Assembly (NCBI GenBank): GCA_012728855.1
Contig: JAAYEH010000218.1
Span: 1-55,915 of the forward strand
Direction: 5' to 3'
Length of the DNA: 55,915 nucleotides
Source of the DNA: Rhodopirellula sp.
Lineage (GTDB): Bacteria; Planctomycetota; Planctomycetia; Pirellulales; Thermoguttaceae
A model generated the notes under the pieces. It ran no database searches, was not told where the DNA came from, and saw nothing but the letters and a program-made list of their open reading frames with translations. Numbering within the stretch: the first letter of the stretch is position 1; the number at the start of each line of letters is the position of its first letter. Shown here in pieces: positions 29,356 to 38,697 of this stretch. The translations under genes were made by a program, and so were the position numbers.

Positions 29356-32193
29356 TCACACGTTGGCAGTCTCTTCCTCGCGAGTCTCATCCCTCTCCGC
29401 GCCCGGCGGATGCCGCTCGGCTCGCGGCGCCGTTTCGGCCCAATACCGCAGGGCCGCCGGGACGATCAAGATCCAGTTCAGCGCTACGGTCACCGCTACC
29501 GGCAACATACCGCCGGCGCCGTCGCCGTAGGTGTGCAGGCCGCTGCCCAGCACGAAATTCACACCGTACCACGCCATCAGGATCGAGGTGGCGCCGACGA
29601 CCGAGCCGACGGCTAGGCCGAAATTGCCGAACCACCCCGCATAACGCCCGTGCAGCACCGCCAGATAGATCAACAGCGAAACCAGCGCCCAGACCTCCTT
29701 GGAGTCCCATCCCCAGAAACGCCCCCAAGAGACATCGGCCCAAAGACCGCCGAGAATCGTGCCGGCAGCCAAGAGCAGCACGGCCACCTGCATGGCCTTG
29801 TAAATGAACAAACCCAGCGACTGAACCGCTTCCGGCGGGCGGCGAGAAACCGCCGACGACGAGGCGAGCCCGCGCCGGTCGACGATTTCGGGCGGCGCCT
29901 CGCGGTAGCGACCGAACAGGTAATAGGCCAAGGCAAGGTTGCCCAGCCCCCAGGCCAACGCGCCCGCTCCGTAGCTGGCCGTGATCGTCAGCACGTGCAG
30001 AGTAAGCCAGAAGTTGTCGCGCAACACGGGCATGAGCGGATTGATGTTTTCGTCGAACACCGGCGCGTAGTAGGCCAGAATCGCCGCGAAGAACCCGACC
30101 GTAGCGCCGGCCATGGCGAACGACTTCCGCGCCAGCGCCTGCTCCAGCGGCCTGGCCAAGCCGAGCTTCGCCAACGTCAAAGGAACCGCGCCCAGTCCGA
30201 GAATCGCCGCCAGGATCGCTCTGGGCAGATACCAGACCGACGCCAGCAACAGCGCCATGCCGACGACCCAAACCGTGAGGTCGTTGCCCGACGGCAGCGA
30301 GGAGCCGACGTTGGTCCGCGGCAGCAGACTGACGACCGTATAGCCCTCGCCCGCGCCGTAGGACGTCAACGCCAGCAGCATGAATACCAGGGCCGCGAGG
30401 ACCAGCCTCGGCACGAGCATCCCCAAGCTGACGGCCTTCCACCCTGCCGGAACCATAAGCTGCTTCTGATCGTCGGATAGCGTTTCCGCCTCCCACGTGC
30501 CCGGGATAGCCGTCAGTCGCCAGGCATTCTTCAGCCCGGGCGCCACGATCGGCGCCACGGTAAAGGCGATGCCGAGCACGGCGACCACCAGGGCCACGAA
30601 CATCACCGTCTCGAACATATTGGTGACCGGCGCCCAACCGGTGATGTAGACCCGCAAGGCGAAGCCGTATACCGTGAAGAACTGCGCGGCGACGAGCACC
30701 AACATCCCCAACCAGAACATCGGCTTGCGGATTACGCCGAACGAAAGCCCGAAACAGGCAAGCGCCCCTAAGCTGACCAGCCACGACCAGAAGAACGGCG
30801 AGAACTCGTAGTAGTGGACTTCGGTTCGGGTGGCCCCCACGGGCGGATAGGCGGTGGCGGCCAGCAAGGCCTCGTCGCGGTCGCCAATCGGCAAATGGCG
30901 TCGGACCGGTTCGATCGACTCGCCCAGCGATCGGATCGCCGCGGCAAACTGCTCGATCGAACGGTTGAACTTCGCGGCGCGATCCGAGGCGCTGCGATCC
31001 AAGTAGGCCGCCGACGCCTCGCCAAACGTGGCGCGGACGCGGGCGACCGTGTCGGCCGGATAGCCGGCAAGCAACGCATCGGAACCCTTCATCAGCCCCT
31101 GAAAGCTCAGCCAAGGCTGGGCGTCTTCGCTGGTATCGCGGCTCTTTTCCAGCGCGGCCGGATTCAAAGCGGGCACGAGTCGAAGGGCATGGCCGCTGTC
31201 GTAGAGCGCAATATGAGCCTCGTTCGCCTGCCGCGACATATCCTCCAGCATGGTGCTGATGGCATGAACCTTGGCGCGAACGCGGCCAAGCTGCGACGCC
31301 TCCCAATCGGCCGGCGGGTTCTCGAACAATTTCCGGTTGTGCTCGCCGAACTGGGAAGCCAAAGGGGCCGTGGACTGGTGCAGCTTGACCACCAGCGGCT
31401 CCGCTTCTGCCAGCGTATAGGGTTTCTCTCGGGTCAAGTCGATCAACTTCTGCAGGGAATCCTCCATCGAGGATACCAACTCCGCGATATCGCCGCCGCT
31501 GTCGATCTGGCTGAAGGCGTGGATGTCGCCGCTCAGCCGGTTCCAGGTTTCGATCATGCCGTTGCGCTGCTCGATGAAGCGGCCCTGCGCGTCGGATGCC
31601 GTGGAGGGATTGAAGGAGAGGAGTCTGAACAGCGTATAGGCCTGGTACAAGTCCTGAAGCTTGGCTTCCAGCGTCGAGGGCTTATACTTCTCCCCCTTCG
31701 ACTGCGCCTGCTGCTGCTTCATCCGCAAATCGCCGAGCATCATGCGGAGGGTCGTGAAGCGGTTTTCCACCTCACTGGGCGCGGCGTAATTGAGATGATT
31801 GCCCTTGGCATCCGTCACGGGGAGTTCCAGAACCTCGCGGCGCAGATCCTCGTGGCCAGCCGCCAGAAACGGCACGTCTTCCCACTTCTCGGGCGCGACG
31901 AGCCAACTGAAGAGCAACTCGGCCGCGCTGAACTTCCGCGGCTTGCCGTCGGGAAACAACGCGCAAGGCTGCTCGGAGCCGCCGGGAGGCCCGAGCCTTG
32001 GGTTGGGCCGCCCGGCGATCTTCTCAACGGCCATCTGCGCGAACGTGTTCAGCGGCATCATGCGGCCGTTGTGAAAGACCGGCAGATGCTGCCAGGCGCT
32101 GAAGTCGACCTCCGCCGGTTTCTCATCCGCCAACGCGGAACAGGGAAACATCGCAACGGCTGCCAGCGTCATCAACCAACTACGAAACCACAT
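29356..32193 (-). CDS. Cytochrome c biogenesis CcsA/ResC-like protein, extended
   Basis: This 945-residue membrane protein has a signal segment (about 1-22, ending SALA) and a long periplasmic region (about 25-470) starting HLPVFHNGRMMPLNTFAQ. A multi-pass CcsA-like domain occupies the C-terminal half. It carries the haem-handling WWD-type motif WGWDSKEVWAL with following histidines. CcsA/ResC works with ResB/Ccs1, encoded just upstream, to move haem across the membrane and attach it to apocytochromes c (System II). Canonical CcsA is much shorter, about 300-400 residues. I prefer ATG at 32193 (GAGG upstream); the ATG at 32247 overlaps the ResB gene. Confidence 0.88.
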   Translation of the reverse strand: MWFRSWLMTLAAVAMFPCSALADEKPAEVDFSAWQHLPVFHNGRMMPLNTFAQMAVEKIAGRPNPRLGPPGGSEQPCALFPDGKPRKFSAAELLFSWLVAPEKWEDVPFLAAGHEDLRREVLELPVTDAKGNHLNYAAPSEVENRFTTLRMMLGDLRMKQQQAQSKGEKYKPSTLEAKLQDLYQAYTLFRLLSFNPSTASDAQGRFIEQRNGMIETWNRLSGDIHAFSQIDSGGDIAELVSSMEDSLQKLIDLTREKPYTLAEAEPLVVKLHQSTAPLASQFGEHNRKLFENPPADWEASQLGRVRAKVHAISTMLEDMSRQANEAHIALYDSGHALRLVPALNPAALEKSRDTSEDAQPWLSFQGLMKGSDALLAGYPADTVARVRATFGEASAAYLDRSASDRAAKFNRSIEQFAAAIRSLGESIEPVRRHLPIGDRDEALLAATAYPPVGATRTEVHYYEFSPFFWSWLVSLGALACFGLSFGVIRKPMFWLGMLVLVAAQFFTVYGFALRVYITGWAPVTNMFETVMFVALVVAVLGIAFTVAPIVAPGLKNAWRLTAIPGTWEAETLSDDQKQLMVPAGWKAVSLGMLVPRLVLAALVFMLLALTSYGAGEGYTVVSLLPRTNVGSSLPSGNDLTVWVVGMALLLASVWYLPRAILAAILGLGAVPLTLAKLGLARPLEQALARKSFAMAGATVGFFAAILAYYAPVFDENINPLMPVLRDNFWLTLHVLTITASYGAGALAWGLGNLALAYYLFGRYREAPPEIVDRRGLASSSAVSRRPPEAVQSLGLFIYKAMQVAVLLLAAGTILGGLWADVSWGRFWGWDSKEVWALVSLLIYLAVLHGRYAGWFGNFGLAVGSVVGATSILMAWYGVNFVLGSGLHTYGDGAGGMLPVAVTVALNWILIVPAALRYWAETAPRAERHPPGAERDETREEETANV

Positions 32194-32224
32194 TCGCCGA
32201 CCTCGCGAAAAAAGTGAGGTTTTC

Positions 32225-34267
32225 TCAATCGCCGTCTTGTGGGCCATCCTCTCTTCTACGGAAAAAATAGGCCCTCATGTAGAACATTGTACCGATCCCG
32301 GCAACAATCAGCAGGCTCCCGAAGTACTTCAAGCCCCTCCCCGGATCGTAGTTGATCGTCAGCCAGGACAAAAACAACTCATTGCGCTGCGACTGACCGG
32401 CGACGATGCGATCGAAGAGCGGGTCGCCCGGCTTGAACGGACCGCGAAACGCTTCTTGATAGACGCGGTAGGAGCGGCCGGTCTGCGGATCGGAGAAGTT
32501 GACCGGCTCGTTGAGCGTAATCAGCACACTCTGTTGGAGAACCTTGTCCGGATTGTCACGATCGACCAGATCGACAAGGCTCGAGTACCACGAAGCCTGG
32601 CTGGTTCCCGGGTCGAGCTTTCGTTCGAACTTATGCAGGAAGAGCCGAAAGCCGATATCGATCTGGTCCCAAGCCAACGTTACTGCCACGCGGCGATTGT
32701 CGCCGACGACCACCTTGCGTTGCTCGGGCTGGGGCGCCTGGCCCAGCGGGTCGGCGGGAATGCCTTCCAGCCAGAAGTCCTCGCTTTGGCCATCCACCGT
32801 TAATCGCACGCGGGCCTGCCGCGTCTGCGTGCCGTCTTGTTTGAGGAAGGGTCCGGCGACAACGCGACGGCCCGACTGGTCGCCGGGCGTGTACTGCTCC
32901 AGAGCCAGCGTGAGGGGGTTGCCCGTGCTCTCGAAAACGGTCCACTCGCCGTTGGGTACTTCATGAACCTCGCCGACTTGCGGCGATAGCCAGGTACGAT
33001 AGTAGAGCTTGGAATCGCTGGATTGAAGAATATCGATCCGCGGATGCCTCGCCGCCTCGAGCATCTTCGGATCGCCGGAGTCGGGCGGCACGGTTTCGGC
33101 AAGTTTGTCCGGGTCGACCCAATAGGTGCCGTAAACGCCGTGTTCCCGGTCGTGTTGGCTGAACTCCGGCACGTCGGCAAAGAGCACCATCCTCTGCGAC
33201 GTTTCGCCCGGGTGGTGAATCTTCAGTACCGCCGCCAGAAAACGGGCGTCCAACTCAACCAATTCCACTTTCATGCCGGTATCGCCCAACGGTACCGGTT
33301 GGTTTGCCTCGATTCGATCGAGCGAGATTTCGTGTCGCTTTCCGCCGGCGTAGAGGACAAGCACGCCCTTGGCGCCCAAGGGTTCCCGCGGATTGCCCTT
33401 GAGAAAGGCTTCGGTCTGCGGACGGCTGCCGGCGATCCAGAAGACGATCCGCTGGCCTCCGGGCAGATCTTGGCGACTTCCCAAGCCCATGCGATCCTCG
33501 GGCGAATCGGCGCCCGCGATGCCGCGAACTCGCAGGTCCACCATCTCTGCATCGCTCTCGCCGCTTTGTACGCGTAGTTTCAGGCCGGCGTCGGTATAGG
33601 TGGAGTTGCTGAGATAATCCAGAACCTTGAGTTGGATGCCGTCGTGGTCGTAAAGAACCCCCATGTCGCGCTTCGCAAGTCGCCAGGGAAACCACGACAA
33701 ACGGGCAAATTCCCGCCAGTTGAACGGACCGGCGGAAAACGGGATTTCGATCGTTCGCTTCGACACCCCGCCGCCGTTTTCGCTCCCGGTCGGCGGCGAA
33801 TCTCCCGGACTTCTCCGCCCCGACGTGGCGGCGTCGAAAACAGTCAGTTTGAAATGCTGCGTGTCCTCGAATGCCAGGTGGCCGCTGCGGCCTTCGAAGA
33901 CCGGCAACTGGGCGTCGATCCCGCCCAGACGCGAGATGAGGGCGCCGACGAGCAACACGAGGATGCCGGCGTGGGTTACCACGAAGCCGGTCTGGTAGCG
34001 CTTCCAGGGCAGGCGAATTAAAGCCGCCGCCAGCACGTTCAGCCCCAAGAGCACATTCAGCGCGGCGAACCACCATGTGCCGTAGATTCCGAAATGGACC
34101 GCCTTGGTGCCGTAGCGACTCTCGACCAACGTCGCCCATCCCAGCACGGCTGCCGATGCGGCAATGACCAGCACGGCCAATTCAAGCGAAGCCAGAGCTT
34201 GATAGAGCTTACGCCAGAGGGACAGCGGCCGGCGTTCGTCGGCGGAACGGTGCGAGGGGCTCGCCAT
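32225..34267 (-). CDS. Cytochrome c biogenesis ResB/Ccs1-like protein
   Basis: This 680-residue protein has an N-terminal cluster of three or four membrane helices (about 25-45, 60-85, 93-115), a large soluble domain, and a final membrane helix near the C terminus (GLKYFGSLLIVAGIGTMFYMRAYF). Motifs such as LASLELAVLVI and VVTHAGILVLLVGALIS are typical of ResB. With the CcsA-like protein it forms the System II haem lyase, so c-type cytochromes should be made; the multihaem-like gene at 51381-53888 is a candidate client. It is followed closely by the CcsA gene. Confidence 0.9.
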   Translation of the reverse strand: MASPSHRSADERRPLSLWRKLYQALASLELAVLVIAASAAVLGWATLVESRYGTKAVHFGIYGTWWFAALNVLLGLNVLAAALIRLPWKRYQTGFVVTHAGILVLLVGALISRLGGIDAQLPVFEGRSGHLAFEDTQHFKLTVFDAATSGRRSPGDSPPTGSENGGGVSKRTIEIPFSAGPFNWREFARLSWFPWRLAKRDMGVLYDHDGIQLKVLDYLSNSTYTDAGLKLRVQSGESDAEMVDLRVRGIAGADSPEDRMGLGSRQDLPGGQRIVFWIAGSRPQTEAFLKGNPREPLGAKGVLVLYAGGKRHEISLDRIEANQPVPLGDTGMKVELVELDARFLAAVLKIHHPGETSQRMVLFADVPEFSQHDREHGVYGTYWVDPDKLAETVPPDSGDPKMLEAARHPRIDILQSSDSKLYYRTWLSPQVGEVHEVPNGEWTVFESTGNPLTLALEQYTPGDQSGRRVVAGPFLKQDGTQTRQARVRLTVDGQSEDFWLEGIPADPLGQAPQPEQRKVVVGDNRRVAVTLAWDQIDIGFRLFLHKFERKLDPGTSQASWYSSLVDLVDRDNPDKVLQQSVLITLNEPVNFSDPQTGRSYRVYQEAFRGPFKPGDPLFDRIVAGQSQRNELFLSWLTINYDPGRGLKYFGSLLIVAGIGTMFYMRAYFFRRREDGPQDGD

Positions 34268-34562
34268 AGTCGACTTTCCGAAATAGCAGAGGTAGGCGGG
34301 GCTGCTCTGGCAGGTGGGCGGAAGGTTGGGCGAAAAGACCGTCGCGCCGCGACTCGTTGATGGTAATCATCGCCGGGGCGGGGAGATAGGCAAGGCCGTT
34401 GAGCGTCAACAATGCATAGTCGAGCGTCAAGGGCGATACCCTCCGACCGGCTATCCACTCTGGATTCTTACCTCTCCGCGATTCATGGCCGGTACGGATG
34501 AAGACTCCCGACCTCTTCCTGGTCGCGTCTCGCCACGACACTCGACAGTTGGTCGGCGCAGT

Positions 34563-35381
34563 CTAATACAGACCGGGAGTCGTCTCCGTCCAGCCGATCA
34601 CCGGCACGTCTGGAACCATTACGAAGAGTTCGGCGCGACGGTTCTTCCGACGATCCGTATCGGTGAGGTTGGGGGCCACCGGTTGGTGACAGCCAAAACC
34701 GGCCACGGCGATGCGGTGTTCCCCAAGCCCCAGTCGCCGCAGTGTCGAGGCGACGGCCAGGGCACGCTCGGTGCTCAGGTCGAAGTTATTGTCGTACTTG
34801 TCGCGAGCGGGTTTTCGAGCCACGGGACGATCGTCGGTATGGCCGGCCACCAGGATCTTCAGATCCCGGCTTTCGGGCGCGTCGAGCACCTGAGCCAACT
34901 GGGCGAGGAGTTGTTCCGCCCCGGGTTTCAGGTCCGCCGAGCCGGTGTCGAAAAGGATGTCGGTGTCGAGCTTGCTGATGCCCGTGCTCGGGTCGAATTT
35001 GAGGTTGGGATAAGTCCGGGAGATGTTTGCCAGGCGGTTGCTCAATTCGGCGGGGATTGCGGCGCGCCGGCCGGCTAGTCCCAAGATCTGATTCTGAACG
35101 AGATCCTGCTGTTGCTCGACATTGGCTAGTTGCCTGCGTTCGAGATCGAGCGTTTCCTCCATCAGCGCCAGCTCCTCTTCCGCACGGATCAGTTGGTCCT
35201 CGACATTGCGGCTGTGGATCTGGAGATTCTCGATCCTCGCCGCCTGCGCCTTGCACTGTTCATCCAGGGCCCGATTCTGCGACTGCAGTGCGGTCACCTG
35301 CGAGCGCGTGGAAGAACATCCCCACGCCGAACCGAGCAGGACCAGCAGCATCATGCCGCCAAGCGGCCGAGAGACCAGCAT
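34563..35381 (-). CDS. OmpA-family lipoprotein
   Basis: This 272-residue protein has a lipobox-type signal (LLVLLGSAWGC) giving a lipidated Cys near residue 22. A long coiled coil (about 28-105, with LQSQNRALDEQCKAQAARIE) and a C-terminal OmpA domain follow. The domain includes FDTGSADLKPGAEQLLAQLA, GHTDDRP, LSTERALAVASTL and RRAELFV, consistent with peptidoglycan binding. It is a tether between outer membrane and cell wall of Pal or OmpA type. AAAGGAG precedes the ATG at 35381. It is 98 bp downstream of the HTH membrane gene on the same strand. Confidence 0.9.
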   Translation of the reverse strand: MLVSRPLGGMMLLVLLGSAWGCSSTRSQVTALQSQNRALDEQCKAQAARIENLQIHSRNVEDQLIRAEEELALMEETLDLERRQLANVEQQQDLVQNQILGLAGRRAAIPAELSNRLANISRTYPNLKFDPSTGISKLDTDILFDTGSADLKPGAEQLLAQLAQVLDAPESRDLKILVAGHTDDRPVARKPARDKYDNNFDLSTERALAVASTLRRLGLGEHRIAVAGFGCHQPVAPNLTDTDRRKNRRAELFVMVPDVPVIGWTETTPGLY

Positions 35382-35479
35382 GATTCGACTCCTTTCGAAT
35401 CGTCGCCCGAACAGCCGGGTTTGGGAACACGGTCTCGGCCGGCGCCCGCGCCGGCCAAGACCGTGACAACCCGGGAGGT

Positions 35480-36646
35480 TCAACCGAACAAGCCAAGGAC
35501 CATGTCCATCAGCGCACTATTAAAGGTATAGGGTTCCTGCCAACTCCACATGTTGCGGAGCAGATCGAACGACATCATTCCCGCGAACGCCAGGAAGAGG
35601 GCACAGAAGGCGAGCCCCACGATGACGCCGGTTGAATAGGGAGCTTCCGGCACGTAGGCTACGCCGGCCGGCACCGGCGATTCGGCATAACTCGGGCGGC
35701 CGGAAGCCGGCGTGGGGGTAAAACCGCCCAGCGGAGCGTCCAGGCCAATCCCCGGCTCGCCGCTGACATCCTCGTCGAGCATGGCGGCCATCGAGGGGCC
35801 GGAGGTGGGGCCGACCGCGCCACCTTCGGTATCCAGCGCGATCACCTGGGAGCCGCTCTCCGAGTCGTCATCGGCGGCGTCTTCCAGCGGTGTGAGCAGG
35901 AAATCGTCGTCGGCCTTCAACTCGGTCGGGGCTGCGGTATCCGTCGCCTCGCTGAAGGAGAGCATGTCGTCCTCGCCGAGTTCCAGCGACTCATCATCCC
36001 CGGTGCTGAACTCGATCGGCTCTTCCAGCGACAATCCGCTATCGGTCGGGTCGACCAATGAGATGCCGCTGTCGCCGCCGATGGTGATGTCGCTGCCGCT
36101 GCCGCTGCCGCCCAGCACGAGGTCGTCGTCTTCGAAACCTTCCTCGTCGCCGAGTTGTACGGCGGAGTCGCCTGCCGGCTTTCCCGCCGCCGTGTTCTGC
36201 AACGAGATCTGGCTGTCTTCGAAGGTGAAATCTTCGTCGAGCGTCAGGTCGAGATCCTCGCTGCCCGTACTGGCGCCGGGTTCGACTTTCCCGGACGCCT
36301 TGGCGGGCTCCGAAAGGCGGAGATCGCTCTCGGCCGCAAGTTGAATGTCGCTTTCGACGGCGGTGCCCGGCGTTGGACCGATGACGGTGCCGGAACTCTC
36401 GGCCGGCCCTTCCATATCGAATTGGCTGAGAAGGACGTCGTCGCTTTCCTCGGAAGTCTCGGCCGGCGGTCGCTGCTTCTTCACCCGCTCGGTCAGCAGG
36501 TTCTCAACGTCTTCAACACGAAATTTCCAGTCGGCGCCGTCGCGAAAAGCTCGGATTTCGTTCCGCTCCCGCGCCTTGTTCAAGTCCGCCGGCGCCATGC
36601 CGAGCATCTCGGCCGCCTTTTCGAGATTGTAGAACTTCTGGGCCAT
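35480..36646 (-). CDS. Excisionase-like HTH, acidic, membrane-anchored protein
   Basis: This 388-residue protein has an N-terminal MerR/excisionase-type helix-turn-helix (about 1-55, MAQKFYNLEKAAEMLGMAPA) and then a long, very acidic Ser/Asp/Glu-rich low-complexity stretch (about 60-310). A Pro-rich linker and a C-terminal transmembrane helix (about 345-365, GVIVGLAFCALFLAFAGMMS) complete it. The same layout recurs as hypothetical proteins in planctomycetes. It could tether a DNA-binding or partner-binding domain to the membrane. The true role is unknown. GGGAGG precedes the ATG at 36646; an in-frame start at 36826 lacks the HTH context. Confidence 0.82.
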   Translation of the reverse strand: MAQKFYNLEKAAEMLGMAPADLNKARERNEIRAFRDGADWKFRVEDVENLLTERVKKQRPPAETSEESDDVLLSQFDMEGPAESSGTVIGPTPGTAVESDIQLAAESDLRLSEPAKASGKVEPGASTGSEDLDLTLDEDFTFEDSQISLQNTAAGKPAGDSAVQLGDEEGFEDDDLVLGGSGSGSDITIGGDSGISLVDPTDSGLSLEEPIEFSTGDDESLELGEDDMLSFSEATDTAAPTELKADDDFLLTPLEDAADDDSESGSQVIALDTEGGAVGPTSGPSMAAMLDEDVSGEPGIGLDAPLGGFTPTPASGRPSYAESPVPAGVAYVPEAPYSTGVIVGLAFCALFLAFAGMMSFDLLRNMWSWQEPYTFNSALMDMVLGLFG

Positions 36647-36726
36647 GAAGGACCTCCCGGGTCCCGCGGCATTGTCGCATTTCGGATTTGTTGGCCGCTC
36701 CGGGCATGCGACACCCGCTTCTGCTG

Positions 36727-37077
36727 TTATCTTGTCGATTCCACCAGGGACTGAATGTCCTGCGGCATAGGACCCTTCCCGTTGTAATAGGTCATTTGCA
36801 GATCCCAGTGAATCGTGCGAACACACTTCAACTCAACGTTGCCGCTGGCCAAGTCGACGTGGTAAACGCTCAACACCCGCAATTTCGGATCAATTACCGA
36901 AAGTTGCTGGTACTTGTCGCCGACCGTCGTCGACAGGGCAATCAACGCGTCATCCGCCAAAGTCGTGTGAGGCGGGGGAATCCGCTGAGCAAGTGCCTCG
37001 CCGCGGTCGGGCAATACCCCCGCCGCCGCCATCACCAGACCTGAAATCACGAGGAGCCCCAGCAACCATGTCCTCAT
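36727..37077 (-). CDS. Small secreted conserved protein
   Basis: This 116-residue protein has a signal peptide (about 1-30) and a mature alpha/beta region (LRVLSVYHVDLASGNVELKCVRTIHWDLQMTYYNGKG, split for reading as two blocks: LRVLSVYHVDLASG and IHWDLQMTYYNGK). I recognise no family beyond planctomycete hypotheticals. AAAAGGG precedes the ATG at 37077. It lies 80 bp upstream of the HTH membrane gene on the same strand and may be co-transcribed. Confidence 0.7.
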   Translation of the reverse strand: MRTWLLGLLVISGLVMAAAGVLPDRGEALAQRIPPPHTTLADDALIALSTTVGDKYQQLSVIDPKLRVLSVYHVDLASGNVELKCVRTIHWDLQMTYYNGKGPMPQDIQSLVESTR

Positions 37078-37534
37078 CGCGTACCCTTTTAGGCTCTTAC
37101 CCGGCACGGCTACCTCGCAGTGGCCTCGCCGGATAGTGGACTAGGGAAACTGGGGTCTCTTTATTCATTCTAAGAGCCCCGAATCCCAATGCAAGAAAAA
37201 AACGGCCCGCCGGGGGGGACTTTTTCGGCCAGAACAACCGAAACCGATTGCGGCCATTGGGCTCCGCCGGCCCGCCGATCGTTTCTATCCGACGCTAGCG
37301 ATCTAAGTCCTTGTAAAAAAACATCTTACGAATCAACTCCAAAGCTTGACCCCACTGCCCGCCCCGATCGCGAACGAGAACTGCTCGACAAAAAATGTTT
37401 GAAACCGTTGCGCGCGGCGAGTTTACCGGTCGTCCTACCACCACGCAAGGTCGCTTTTCTAGTTCCGTGCCCCTATCTAGAATGGTTTAAGCACGAATCC
37501 TTCAAGGCGTCTCACGAACCCCTCGCACACCGCA
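37078..37534. other. AT-richer divergent spacer upstream of queC
   Basis: This 457-bp spacer precedes queC and the divergent secreted-protein gene. It is visibly more AT-rich than its surroundings, with A-runs near 37197-37203 and 37315-37321. I looked for the preQ1 riboswitch pattern that often controls queuosine genes and found no convincing match. A reading frame crossing 37189-37749 does not look coding. Confidence 0.45.
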
Positions 37535-38236
37535 ATGACTTCGCAAACTTCCTCCGGGCCGGTTGGATTGCTACTCAGTGGCGGTTTGGACAGCAGTATT
37601 CTGTTGGGATACCTCATCCGACAGCATCGACGCGTGCAGCCGTTTTACGTCCGCACCGGGGTCGCCTGGGAGCAAGACGAACTCCGCGCCGTGCGGGAGT
37701 TCTGCCGGGCGATTGCTTCGCCGCGGCTGGCAGAGTTGGTCACCCTTGAAATGCCTTTGGCGGACCTGTACCGGCAGCATTGGAGCATGACGGGCGACGA
37801 TGTGCCTGACGCGGCGAGCAGCGACGATGCCGTCTACCTCCCCGCGCGCAATGCGCTGCTGGGAATCAAGGCGGCGGTGTGGTGCCAGTTGCACGGAATC
37901 GAGCAGTTGGCGGTGGGAATCTTGAACTCCAATCCCTTCGGCGATGCCAGCGACGAGTTCTTCCAATGGTTCGAGTCGGCACTGAACTGCGGCGCCCCAC
38001 GGCGGGTGCGGATCGCTCGACCGTTTGCCGGTCTGACGAAAGGGCAGGTGATGGCCCTCGGCTGGGGCATGCCTTTGGAGCGGACCTTCTCCTGTATCGC
38101 ACCGCTCGGAGGCGCGCACTGCGGCCGATGCAACAAGTGCGCGGAGCGCGCCGCGGCGTTCCGCCTGGCGGGTCGCGACGATCCAACCTGTTATGCCGGT
38201 CTGGCACCTGAACTGAATCAACCCGTGGAAACCTAG
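37535..38236 (+). CDS. queC: 7-cyano-7-deazaguanine synthase
   Basis: This 233-residue enzyme of queuosine/archaeosine precursor synthesis converts 7-carboxy-7-deazaguanine to preQ0 using ATP and ammonia. The N-terminal PP-loop LLSGGLDSS (about 13-21) binds ATP. The C-terminal Zn site is visible as C-x8-C-x2-C-x2-C (CIAPLGGAHCGRCNKC). Length is normal. There is no clear ribosome binding site before the ATG at 37535. It lies 12 bp upstream of queD, forming an operon. queE and queF/tgt are not in this window. Confidence 0.94.
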   Translation: MTSQTSSGPVGLLLSGGLDSSILLGYLIRQHRRVQPFYVRTGVAWEQDELRAVREFCRAIASPRLAELVTLEMPLADLYRQHWSMTGDDVPDAASSDDAVYLPARNALLGIKAAVWCQLHGIEQLAVGILNSNPFGDASDEFFQWFESALNCGAPRRVRIARPFAGLTKGQVMALGWGMPLERTFSCIAPLGGAHCGRCNKCAERAAAFRLAGRDDPTCYAGLAPELNQPVET

Positions 38237-38248
38237 AGCCGAAAGACC

Positions 38249-38659
38249 ATGTTCCAAGTTTCACGCGAGATCGATTTCTGTTATGGACACCGCCTCTTGG
38301 ACTACAGCGGCAAGTGCCGCCATCTGCATGGTCACAATGGCAAGGCTATTATCACCCTGGAAGCGTCGCAACTCGACCCTCGCGGCATGGTGCTCGATTT
38401 TTCCGACATCAAACGCGTGGTCAGTTGCTGGATCGACGATTCGTTGGATCACCGCATGATTCTGCATCGAAAGGATCCGGTTGTTCCGTTGCTCGAAGAG
38501 ATGGGCGAACCGCTCTATTTGATCGACACGAATCCGACGGCAGAGAATATTGCGAAGCTGATCTACGAGTACACCGCCAGCCAGGGGTTTCCGGTAGTCG
38601 AGGTCAAGCTGTGGGAAACACCCCACTGCTTCGCGATCTATCGGCGAGAGGATGAGTAA
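38249..38659 (+). CDS. queD: 6-carboxy-tetrahydropterin synthase (QueD)
   Basis: This 136-residue member of the 6-pyruvoyl-tetrahydropterin synthase family has zinc-ligand histidines in GHRL (near residue 14) and HLHGHNG (about 26-32), plus DFSDIKR (about 50-56), the catalytic LDHRMIL and late WETPHCF motifs. Beside queC, it most likely converts 7,8-dihydroneopterin triphosphate to 6-carboxy-5,6,7,8-tetrahydropterin for queuosine synthesis. The 12-bp gap after queC supports co-transcription. An E-x-x-x-H-pattern active site end (VEVKLWETPH) is intact. Confidence 0.93.
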   Translation: MFQVSREIDFCYGHRLLDYSGKCRHLHGHNGKAIITLEASQLDPRGMVLDFSDIKRVVSCWIDDSLDHRMILHRKDPVVPLLEEMGEPLYLIDTNPTAENIAKLIYEYTASQGFPVVEVKLWETPHCFAIYRREDE

Positions 38660-38697
38660 CCAAGGCACTGGCAGGAATTGAGTGTCGCAACCAGGAA

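Noticed and set aside
30814..32217. 467-codon plus-strand frame antisense to the CcsA-like gene
   Set aside because: Shadow of a well-supported gene, with no family features.
37440..37534. preQ1 riboswitch before queC
   Set aside because: I could not find the expected stem, loop and A-rich tail arrangement.
37189..37749. 186-codon plus-strand frame overlapping the queC start
   Set aside because: queC is a clear family match in another frame; this one has no protein-like features.
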